Part shown: piece by piece, positions 8,239 through 15,264 of the stretch | How positions within the stretch are numbered: position 1 is the stretch's first letter | How the letters are laid out: every line of letters starts with the position of its first letter | Assembly: GCA_035574455.1 (NCBI GenBank) | Contig: DATLYT010000114.1 | Coordinates: forward strand, 1-18,550 | Source of the DNA: DATLYT01 sp035574455 | GTDB taxonomy: Bacteria; Bacteroidota; Ignavibacteria; UBA10030 | Direction: 5' to 3' | DNA length: 18,550 nt | Notes under the pieces: model-generated | What the model was told of the DNA's origin: nothing | Database searches by the model: none | The model's input: only the letters and a program-made list of their open reading frames with translations | Program-made: the position numbers and the translations under genes

Positions 8239-8709
8239 TCAGTATGGTATCTTATCAGCTTTCTTTTCCCATTCACGAAAAGCAACAAGTGCCTCGTCTC
8301 GGAGTAATTGTTGGGTCGGGATCTTGCGCTCCTGGTGAGGCCGGTTCAGTTCGCTGTAAATCATCGAATCGTCAAAGCCTGCATCAGCTGCATCGAAGCG
8401 TGAGCTAGCATAATAGACCTTCCTCGGTCTCGCCCAATAAATAGCTCCCATGCACATCGGACAGGGTTCACAGGTGGTATAGAGCTCGCAGCCGTCGAGT
8501 TGAAAGCTGTTGATCGCCCGGCACGCGGCTCGAATGGCGACAATCTCGGCATGGGCGGTCGGATCGTTCGTCGCAGTGACGCGATTGACTCCCGTGGCGA
8601 TAATCTTGCCATCCTTTACAATGAGTGCCGCAAATGGCCCACCGCCATTATGGACGTTCTCTACCGCAAGCTCAATCGCCCGCCTCATGAAGTCCTGTTC
8701 GATCGACAT
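8239..8709 (-). CDS. guaD: Guanine deaminase, cytidine-deaminase-fold (GuaD type)
   Basis: Hydrolytic deamination of guanine to xanthine and ammonia is the expected reaction, in purine salvage and nitrogen release. The 156-residue length equals that of Bacillus subtilis GuaD. The zinc site is clear: His53 and the proton-shuttling Glu55 in TAHAE, plus Cys83 and Cys86 in EPCPMC. The stretch AIYWARPRKVYYAS followed by DAADAGFDDSMIY and the C-terminal aromatic residue is characteristic of the GuaD branch rather than the tRNA adenosine deaminase TadA, which is the main alternative. AGAGG lies directly before the ATG with unusually short spacing. It is the first gene of the four-gene cluster, starting 16 bases after the 8726-8765 hairpin. 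Its promoter is not obvious, so it may lie around the hairpin or depend on read-through. Confidence 0.93.
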   Translation of the reverse strand: MSIEQDFMRRAIELAVENVHNGGGPFAALIVKDGKIIATGVNRVTATNDPTAHAEIVAIRAACRAINSFQLDGCELYTTCEPCPMCMGAIYWARPRKVYYASSRFDAADAGFDDSMIYSELNRPHQERKIPTQQLLRDEALVAFREWEKKADKIPY

Positions 8710-8725
8710 AACCTCTCAGAAAAGC

Positions 8726-8765
8726 AAAATCCCGATTCTCAATGCTGTTAGAGAATCGGGATTTT
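8726..8765 (-). terminator. 15-bp hairpin terminator after the T9SS propeller gene
   Basis: A perfect 15-bp inverted repeat (8726-8740 with 8751-8765, core CCCGATTCTC) encloses a 10-base loop. On the minus strand it is followed by TTTTGCTTTTC; on the plus strand the stem ends in TTTTT. It begins 26 bases after the stop of the 1417-residue gene, so it probably ends that transcript. It is also only 16 bases upstream of guaD, where it could form part of that gene's leader. Confidence 0.85.
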
Positions 8766-8791
8766 TCGCTCAAAAGGCAACTTGCCAGCGC

Positions 8792-11700
8792 TCAGCGAAC
8801 GAAGAGCATTTTCTTGGTTGCTGTAAACTGTCCCGCACGCAAGGTGTAGAAATAGATACCGGAAGGCATCAGCTCACCCGCCGCGTCTTTCCCATCCCAT
8901 CGCACTTCATACGCTCCCGGCTGCTGAAAGGTCTGGACAAGCGTGGCCACTTCTTTTCCGATGACGTTGTAAATGACCAGCGTGACATCGCTCGGAGCAG
9001 AGAGTTGATAGCTGATGCTCGTACTTGGGTTGAAGGGATTGGGGTAGTTTTGACCGAGCGAGAACGAAGCGGGAACTGTCTCATGCTCCACCTCATCGCG
9101 CCGTCCGGCCACAAGGGTAATCGCATAGGATGTCGAGAGTTGAGGCAGGGGAACTTGTCTGCCGGGTTCGAGCTCAACAACCCCCGCATTCGGAATTCCT
9201 GTTGCAACGAGCTTCCAGCCGGATGGGAGTCCAAATAATTCTTCTGACACAAGCGAGTTTGCTGCGCCGGGTTGGACCAGAATTCGCCACTTCATCACGC
9301 CGCTATAATCCGAGGATCGAATATCGCTCCAGAGCCTTCCGTCCAGCGATGGGCTTTCAACCGCCGCTTCGGGCGGAGCAGGAGGCGAGGGATAGTCATA
9401 GAAATCGCCATCCATCTTCGCGAGCCGATGGCTTCCTACGCGCAGCGAGGCAGTGCCAACTTTGATGAGGGCGTACCAACCGTCGCCTTCGTTCCACTCA
9501 CGGACGCTGCCGATTGTCGTTGGTCCCCGGGTAAATGTGAATGTCTGAGCCGATCCGGTTTGATTGTAGACGGCGTAACCGCCAAAGGGCTTCATCCGTT
9601 CAACCGTGGGGTTTAAAGGCCCCTGCCAGCTGTTCGACTCATGCGCGTATTTCCAAACGCGAATACCGGACGACCCTGCAGTGGTGTTTACCGGGCTCCA
9701 CGTTGCCTCGTTATTGTAGAACGGCGGACCGACAAGCGTCCAGCCTGTTGGGACGGTAATCTGATAGCTTGTGCCTGTCACCAGAGAACCTGCGCCAAAG
9801 CTCAAGTTAAAGGCCGAGCTGCGTGCCACTGTCTTGAACCAGAACCCACGGCCGAGCTGAAACGCATCCGAGGCACTGCTGATGTCCTGATAGTTCCCTG
9901 CCACGTAGGCGTACATTTTCCATGCGTTCGAGCCTGTCAGTTGACTGGCGAGCACCGTAGCTGAAGGATTGTCCAGTGTGTACGGCACACTCATCAGCAC
10001 CCATGCGGAAGCAGGAATACCCGCCGAAAATCGCCCTGTAGAGGTGCTGATGCCGCTTGACCTCGCCTCGCCTGTCCCGGTTGCCGTTACTGTCGATGAG
10101 CCACCTGAAGCGTTGTGCGTCAGCGTAATTGTTGCTGAATGAGCGCCACCGCTCGTTGGAGAAAATGTGACCGTAACGGTCTGCGAGCCTCCTGCCGCGA
10201 GCGTGAAGTTCGTTGGAGAAACCGTGAAAGCCGTATTACTGCTTGCGATGTTGGTAACACTTAAGGAAGCGGGCGACGTTGAAGGACACGTGACGGTAAA
10301 CGTCTGTTGACTACTGGAGCCCACAATCACGCTCCCGAACGAAATGCTCGACGTTGAGACGGTGATCGTTGGTGTACTCGCCGACGCGGAGCGCAGGATC
10401 ATGCCGTACTCCCCCACAGCTGTGACTGCAGTACCACTAACCGAAATACCGAGAACCGTGTTATATGTTCCGGTAGCTTGGACCGTCCAGGTCGATCCAC
10501 CGTTCGTCGTCCGCAAGATAAGTCCGTTGCCACCTCCGATCACGCCATTATTCGCGTCAGCGAAGCGCACTGCCCAGAGTGTTTCCGAAGTTCCGCTGTT
10601 CTGGAGCGACCAAGTTGTGCCGCCATTTGTCGTTCGGAGAATTGTCCCATTTTCGCCGACGGCAACTCCATTATTCGCGTCGACAAAAGAAACGCCAATG
10701 AGGGAGTTTGTTGTGTTGCTGGTTTGCGTTGTCCAGGTGGTCCCGCCATCGGTTGTTTTCAGAATGATGCCTGCTCCACCAACAGCCCATCCGGCATTCG
10801 CATCGACAAATACGACACCCCGCAAAGCTGACGTCGTGCCACTCGTTTGTGAAACCCAGGTCAGACCGCCATTGGTTGAGCGAAGAATGGTCCCGTTGCT
10901 TCCTACTGCGACGGCAACGGCCGTTGTGGAAAACGAGACACCGCGAAGGAAATTCGTTGTACCTGAAACAATCGACGTCCAGTTTGCGCCACCGTCGGCA
11001 GTCCGGAGAATCGTGCCACCCGTACCGACGGCAATACCCGTTGACGTGCTGACAAAGGCGACCGAACGAAGGGTCTCGTTGGTATTGCTCGTTTGTTGGA
11101 CCCAGCTCACTCCAGCGTTGGTTGTTCTCAGGATCGTTCCATTATCCCCCACTGCGGTGCTAACCGTTGCACTCGCCGAATGCACGCCCCACAAGGTTTC
11201 TGTCGTCGGACTTGCCTGGACCGACCACCCCACCGGCGCTGGGGGAGTCACAAACGTATCGTTGCCGCTGATAAATTGTCCACGCGCGTTTGTAGCGACA
11301 ATCCGATAATTGTATGTGGTACCCGGAGAAAGACCTGTGAGTGGGGCAAAGGGATAGGTAGGATCCAACCCGCTTACGGTTCCCGCAGATGCGCTTTGGC
11401 CATAGCTTGTCGTCGTTCCGTAATGCACCGTGACGGTTGTGGGAAGACCATTCGGGAAGACGTAGCCGTACGCCCAGCCCGTTGTGGAGTAGAGATTGCC
11501 GACTCCCGCCGTGAATGCATATGGAGCTGTCGCCGTGAACCTCTTCATGCGAATTCTGTATTCCCCTGTCGGGTCGGCCTGCCCGAACGACAAGGTCGGG
11601 CGGGAAACGCTTTGAGCTGATGCGCCGGTACTGTTGATCTCTTCGCCAAGAACCCTGGGCCGCACCGCATGGGAGTTCGGAAAGCTTCCCAACGAGCCGA

Positions 11701-13045
11701 AAGACGAGACCCGGACGTAATACGTGCCCGTCGAGGGTAGAGCGTAGAGAATTCTTGCGTCGTTGATGGTAATAAAGTAATCGTTGTAGGCCAGTTCAGT
11801 TCCTCCCGAGGCGTACAGCTGGAGCGCCATTTCTACATTCGAGGTGCCCGTTGCATAGGCGAGGATTTCCACCGTGTCACCGGCTGACGCCGTAAACCGG
11901 TAGTAATCAACATCGCTGGCGGTGGCGATTGAGGCATTGACGGAGTCACCCAACGTGACGGCCATTGCTTGGCTAGCGATATTGTTCGGTTCTACCTCTG
12001 TCAGTATTCCGCCGGGGAGAGTGCCGCCATTCCATTTGAGAATTTGACCTACGCTACCGACCGCCCAACCTGTAGAAGAATTCGCAAACGAGATCCCAAA
12101 AAGCGGATCCGTAAATGTTGGGGCTCGCGAACTCCACGTCGAGCCAAAGTCGGTGGACAGGTAAACAATGCTTCCCCCCGTACCAACAGCGAAGACGGAG
12201 GTCGGCGTTGCAAACTCTAATCCTGAGCCGGAGCTAAGCCCCGTCACACGGCTATCGGTCCAGGTTGCACCGCCATCTCGCGTCCGCATGACGGTCCCGT
12301 TTTCACCGATCAGCAGGCCATTCGACTCATTCACAAACTCTAGTGAAGTAATCGCGTTCCCTAACCCACTGATGACTCCCGATGCCCTCCATGTTAGCCC
12401 CTGGTCAGTTGAACGGAACACGCGTGTAGAGACCGTCGCGCCTGAAGGATTACCTGTTCCAAACCAGACACTCTTCCCACTGATCGCGAGGCAATCCGTT
12501 AATCCAAATTCTCCCGTAGAGGCCGGTGGTGGGATATTAACCGATGCTGTTCGCACCCATCGTTCCCCGCCATCCGTCGTCGTATAGATAACAAAGTACC
12601 CATTTTCGACGTCCCCTGTCAAGACTCCGGTGTTGGCATCGAAGAAACGCACTGCATTATAAAATGTTCCAGAAGTAGTGGAGGAAACTTTGGAAGTCCA
12701 GGTCAATCCTCCGTCGGTCGTTTTGTAGAGCTGGGAGGTATTCCCGGTAGGATTCACCGCCACAACCCACGCGATATTTGCACTGATGGCATCAATACTA
12801 TAACAGTTTAACGTTGTTGCAGGAATGGGAACTCTTGACCAGTTGCTTCCGCCATTCGTCGTTCTCCATACCGTTCCAGCCGAGCCGCACGCCCAAACCA
12901 CGGTAGCACTAACAGCTTTCACACTAAAGAGCGCTGTAGATGATCCAGTAGGTGTTTGGGTTATCCAGGTTTGAGACCAACTTGCCGTAGTGAAAACAAC
13001 GATTAGTAATAAGACCCATCGTATATGGGTTAACAATCGTTTCAT
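8792..13045 (-). CDS. T9SS-exported double beta-propeller protein (Ycf48/BNR-like, PPC, Fn3-like, ASH-like, sorting domain)
   Basis: This 1417-residue exported protein opens with a signal peptide (residues 1-25, MKRLLTHIRW then a hydrophobic core). Propeller 1 (about 25-345) has seven W-led blades containing TTDGG/TTNGG turns. A pre-peptidase C-terminal domain follows (about 350-450, with EVEPNN and DVDYYRF), then a fibronectin-like region (to about 603). Propeller 2 (about 606-890) has seven nearly uniform 41-residue blades carrying TILRTTNGGTTW-type motifs. After it come an ASH/choice-of-anchor-D-like domain (about 892-993, SISFGSVIVGSS), a less familiar region, and a T9SS type A sorting domain (about 1327-1417, GQNYPNPFNPSTSISYQLS, ending KKMLFVR). 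Start is supported by AGGAAAGG (13052-13059). It is expected at the cell surface or outside. Function is unknown; binding or adhesion is more likely than catalysis, since BNR/Ycf48 blades alone imply no enzyme. Confidence 0.94.
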   Translation of the reverse strand: MKRLLTHIRWVLLLIVVFTTASWSQTWITQTPTGSSTALFSVKAVSATVVWACGSAGTVWRTTNGGSNWSRVPIPATTLNCYSIDAISANIAWVVAVNPTGNTSQLYKTTDGGLTWTSKVSSTTSGTFYNAVRFFDANTGVLTGDVENGYFVIYTTTDGGERWVRTASVNIPPPASTGEFGLTDCLAISGKSVWFGTGNPSGATVSTRVFRSTDQGLTWRASGVISGLGNAITSLEFVNESNGLLIGENGTVMRTRDGGATWTDSRVTGLSSGSGLEFATPTSVFAVGTGGSIVYLSTDFGSTWSSRAPTFTDPLFGISFANSSTGWAVGSVGQILKWNGGTLPGGILTEVEPNNIASQAMAVTLGDSVNASIATASDVDYYRFTASAGDTVEILAYATGTSNVEMALQLYASGGTELAYNDYFITINDARILYALPSTGTYYVRVSSFGSLGSFPNSHAVRPRVLGEEINSTGASAQSVSRPTLSFGQADPTGEYRIRMKRFTATAPYAFTAGVGNLYSTTGWAYGYVFPNGLPTTVTVHYGTTTSYGQSASAGTVSGLDPTYPFAPLTGLSPGTTYNYRIVATNARGQFISGNDTFVTPPAPVGWSVQASPTTETLWGVHSASATVSTAVGDNGTILRTTNAGVSWVQQTSNTNETLRSVAFVSTSTGIAVGTGGTILRTADGGANWTSIVSGTTNFLRGVSFSTTAVAVAVGSNGTILRSTNGGLTWVSQTSGTTSALRGVVFVDANAGWAVGGAGIILKTTDGGTTWTTQTSNTTNSLIGVSFVDANNGVAVGENGTILRTTNGGTTWSLQNSGTSETLWAVRFADANNGVIGGGNGLILRTTNGGSTWTVQATGTYNTVLGISVSGTAVTAVGEYGMILRSASASTPTITVSTSSISFGSVIVGSSSQQTFTVTCPSTSPASLSVTNIASSNTAFTVSPTNFTLAAGGSQTVTVTFSPTSGGAHSATITLTHNASGGSSTVTATGTGEARSSGISTSTGRFSAGIPASAWVLMSVPYTLDNPSATVLASQLTGSNAWKMYAYVAGNYQDISSASDAFQLGRGFWFKTVARSSAFNLSFGAGSLVTGTSYQITVPTGWTLVGPPFYNNEATWSPVNTTAGSSGIRVWKYAHESNSWQGPLNPTVERMKPFGGYAVYNQTGSAQTFTFTRGPTTIGSVREWNEGDGWYALIKVGTASLRVGSHRLAKMDGDFYDYPSPPAPPEAAVESPSLDGRLWSDIRSSDYSGVMKWRILVQPGAANSLVSEELFGLPSGWKLVATGIPNAGVVELEPGRQVPLPQLSTSYAITLVAGRRDEVEHETVPASFSLGQNYPNPFNPSTSISYQLSAPSDVTLVIYNVIGKEVATLVQTFQQPGAYEVRWDGKDAAGELMPSGIYFYTLRAGQFTATKKMLFVR
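10380..11230 (-). repeat. Seven tandem 123-bp coding repeats (propeller 2 blades)
   Basis: Within the T9SS propeller gene, seven consecutive units of about 41 codons each encode W-(V/T)-x-Q-(T/S)-S-(G/N)-T, a variable patch, (G/V)-x-x-F-x-(D/S)-A-N, AVGxNGTIL(R/K)(T/S)TNGG. The units keep a constant length and are much more alike than the blades of the first propeller in the same protein, whose lengths vary from about 38 to 56 residues. This suggests later duplication or homogenisation of the second propeller. Confidence 0.85.
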
Positions 13046-13154
13046 TCTCGACCTTTCCTAAACGATAAAAGATGGACTTGAGCACAAAGCATGGCCGGGA
13101 GAAGTCTGGGAGGCAACACAAAGAGCACAAACTCGGATTGACGATATCGCTTCG

Positions 13155-15122
13155 TCACGGCGTTCCGGGAAATGGAGGTGGACTGCCGTAGGGATCCGTT
13201 GTCGATGTCGTTGAGCTTGCCGGAGCCTTCTTTGCCAGTAGGAAATACGCTGCTCCACCAGCGAGTACCGCCCCGCCGGCAACATAGTACCACCACGTCG
13301 GGGACGACCCTTGAGAGAGAGTCAGTGGAATCTTCTTCGTCTCTCCGGGCTTGATATCGACCTTTTCTTCTTCAGCATCGTACCCGGACTTGACCGCCCT
13401 CACGACACGTCGTCCGGGCTGAACTTCCACACGGGCAACTCCTTCGGTTTGACTAACCGTTCGGCCATCGACCATAATTTGAGCATCTTTGGGTTCTACG
13501 GCAATTTCAAGATATGCAGGCTGAGGAGGTGCAATCGGGGGCGCCGCCAGAAAGGTCCTTGGCCCTTCCTCTTTCTTCACATCGAGGACGCTTCCCGGTC
13601 CCGTAAACTGTATCAGGCCGCTATTAAAATCAGCTGTTACGGCTCCTTGTCCGGCTGGTTGGAAGGTCGTTGACAGCTTTTTGCCTTCGTACTGCACTTC
13701 AACCGTGTAGCGCGAACCAGGCCGCACCTGGATGTTGGCCGGCGTGTTGCCCTGCGGAAGGTCATTCAAGAACACCTGCGCACCACGAGGATTACTGATG
13801 ACGGAGATATCGAGTAATGCCACCCTCAGCTCCCGTTTCTCATATGCATTCTTCTCGTTCACCGTAGCAGAGTAGCTTACCGTCTCATAACCTTGCTTCG
13901 AGATCTCAAAACGGTGCTCGCCGATGGCGAGTTGTCGACGGATCGGCGTCTGCCCTACATCAACGCCATCGATCTTCACTGCAGCTCCCGGGGGAGTTGT
14001 TTCAAGGGTATAGAGTACGGATAGCGCTTTCATCTCGGGTCTCAACTCGCGGTCGCTCGAGAGGTCGATGATCGTCGAGAACCGTTCCCAGCCTTGCGCT
14101 TCTACTTCGACCGTGTATGTTCCCCGCTTCAACTTCTGCTGTATTGATTCCTTATGTTCCGACACTTTCTTTCCGGCGATGTACACGCTGTTGTTCGGTG
14201 GAAGTCCTTTCAACGTCAACGAGTACTCAGGAATGGCTACCACAAAGGCGAATTGGCCTTCCGACGGACGTAAGCTGGCAAAGACCGGACGATGCCCTTT
14301 CGGATGCTCGGAGGTCGAAAGCTCGAACACCTTTGCCTGTAGATAGGAGTACAGTTCGTCAGCAGTCACGACAGAATTATTGTCTTTGTCGACCAAGCGC
14401 GTCCGGAAACCATCCAGCAACGCCTTGGCAAATGCACTGTGGCCCCAGGTGGAGCTTTCCACGACCTGCTCATCCCTGGTTCCCGCGGTGATGATCTGCA
14501 CCGCGTCTGCTGAGGTAACCTTTTGAAGATAAAGTTCGGTCTCGCGAGGAATCGACCGGGCTACAACCGCCGAAAGACCGCCATAGCACGCATCGACAAG
14601 CAGGAGAACATGTTTGGCGGCAACACGGTCGGAGAGGCGCTTGATCTCATCCATACTCAAGCAGGTGGCATACATCGAGTTCAGTTTCCCGTCATGCGGG
14701 ATGAGGTATCCCATTTCTCCACCGCGCGGCAGCGACTCCGTCTCTCCATGTCCCGCCCAGTAAAACAGGAGGCGGTCGTTCTTTTTCGTCCTCGTTCCCA
14801 GATCGGCAAACTCTTGTTTGATGCGGCTGAGCGTTGCCTGTTCGTTCGTGATAATCCGAATGTTCTCCTTGGGAAAATCGAGATCCTGCAAGAGCTCAGC
14901 AATCGCCCTGGCGTCTTCGATGGCATAGTTGAGCGTGGGGATCTTGGGATCTTGATACTTATTGATGCCGACAATCAGCGCATAGCTGTTCTCGTACGCT
15001 ACAAAGCGTTGGCCTTTTTCGTCCTGCATTTCAACGACTTTGATACCGCGGGTTTGTGTCGTTTGGGCATGAAGAAACATGGTGAGAAAGAGGGAGGCGA
15101 GAACGATGAACGATCTTTTCAT
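13155..15122 (-). CDS. Exported caspase-family (C14) protein with PEGA domains and C-terminal membrane anchor
   Basis: The protein has 655 residues. A signal peptide (MKRSFIVLASLFLTMFLHAQ) leads into a caspase-like p20 domain (about 43-285). The catalytic dyad is His125 in YWAGHGE and Cys179 in LLLVDACYGG, so activity is plausible. DKDNNSVVTADE (245-256) fits a 12-residue EF-hand calcium loop, recalling calcium-dependent metacaspases. Four PEGA or PEGA-like beta domains follow (about 300-355, 368-435, 437-485 and 537-602; GYE and GYD turns), then a Trp/Tyr-led transmembrane helix (about 610-630) and a short Ser/Thr/Pro-rich tail. The signal peptide puts the protease domain in the periplasm, tethered at its C-terminus. 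The start at 15122 is fixed by AAGGAG at 15131-15136; an in-frame ATG 18 codons upstream would replace the signal peptide with an unlikely extension. Substrate and trigger are unknown. Confidence 0.95.
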   Translation of the reverse strand: MKRSFIVLASLFLTMFLHAQTTQTRGIKVVEMQDEKGQRFVAYENSYALIVGINKYQDPKIPTLNYAIEDARAIAELLQDLDFPKENIRIITNEQATLSRIKQEFADLGTRTKKNDRLLFYWAGHGETESLPRGGEMGYLIPHDGKLNSMYATCLSMDEIKRLSDRVAAKHVLLLVDACYGGLSAVVARSIPRETELYLQKVTSADAVQIITAGTRDEQVVESSTWGHSAFAKALLDGFRTRLVDKDNNSVVTADELYSYLQAKVFELSTSEHPKGHRPVFASLRPSEGQFAFVVAIPEYSLTLKGLPPNNSVYIAGKKVSEHKESIQQKLKRGTYTVEVEAQGWERFSTIIDLSSDRELRPEMKALSVLYTLETTPPGAAVKIDGVDVGQTPIRRQLAIGEHRFEISKQGYETVSYSATVNEKNAYEKRELRVALLDISVISNPRGAQVFLNDLPQGNTPANIQVRPGSRYTVEVQYEGKKLSTTFQPAGQGAVTADFNSGLIQFTGPGSVLDVKKEEGPRTFLAAPPIAPPQPAYLEIAVEPKDAQIMVDGRTVSQTEGVARVEVQPGRRVVRAVKSGYDAEEEKVDIKPGETKKIPLTLSQGSSPTWWYYVAGGAVLAGGAAYFLLAKKAPASSTTSTTDPYGSPPPFPGTP

Positions 15123-15130
15123 GACACACT

Positions 15131-15136
15131 CTCCTT
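15131..15136 (-). promoter_or_regulatory. Strong ribosome binding site fixing the caspase gene start
   Basis: AAGGAG on the minus strand lies 8 bases before the ATG at 15122, an ideal Shine-Dalgarno distance. It argues against the in-frame ATG at 15176. Confidence 0.85.
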
Positions 15137-15151
15137 CTACAAAGAGGAAAA

Positions 15152-15169
15152 TCAGAACGGGCGTTCTGA
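15152..15169 (-). promoter_or_regulatory. GAAC-N4-GTTC palindrome in the caspase gene leader (operator or leader hairpin)
   Basis: TCAGAAC-GCCC-GTTCTGA is a perfect 7-bp inverted repeat around four bases, lying between the predicted promoter (15188-15216) and the ribosome site. The core GAAC-N4-GTTC is the half-site pattern of the Gram-positive-type LexA (SOS) box. Read as RNA on the minus strand it would be a hairpin followed by UUUUCC, so a weak attenuator is the alternative. Neither reading can be decided from sequence. Confidence 0.5.
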
Positions 15170-15187
15170 CGGGCAACGGACTACAGA

Positions 15188-15216
15188 AGGTTAATCATTC
15201 TTGAAGCGAGAGTCAA
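15188..15216 (-). promoter_or_regulatory. Sigma-70-like promoter of the caspase gene
   Basis: TTGACT (15211-15216) and TAACCT (15188-15193) are separated by 17 bases on the minus strand. The spacing is optimal, the -35 box is close to consensus and the -10 box is moderate. It lies in the non-coding gap after the M20 gene and predicts a leader of about 60 bases. Confidence 0.55.
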
Positions 15217-15238
15217 GGCGAAGAAATTGCTCCACATC

Positions 15239-15264
15239 ACTTCTCGTAAGAATGGACGAGAAGT
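15239..15264 (-). terminator. Hairpin at the stop codon of the M20 gene, possible operon end
   Basis: ACTTCTCGT and ACGAGAAGT form a perfect 9-bp stem with an 8-base loop, starting at the last base of the M20 stop codon. No U-tract follows, so it is not a classical intrinsic terminator; it may protect the 3' end or work with a termination factor. The caspase promoter lies just downstream. Confidence 0.45.

Noticed and set aside
8239..8709. tRNA adenosine deaminase (TadA)
   Set aside because: Length 156, the DAADAGFDDS region and the aromatic C-terminus fit GuaD; TadA lacks this C-terminal pattern.
10380..11230. Direct repeats as a possible CRISPR array
   Set aside because: Units are about 123 bases, stay in frame and encode propeller blades; there is no short repeat with unique spacers.
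10344..11309. Plus-strand open frame of 321 codons with repeated PP and VV segments
   Set aside because: It is the antisense shadow of the propeller repeats; its repeats come from the blade sequence on the other strand.
13046..13154. Promoter and terminator between the caspase and propeller genes
   Set aside because: Only a CGATATCG palindrome and loose promoter-like pieces were seen; none has acceptable boxes and spacing, so none was annotated.
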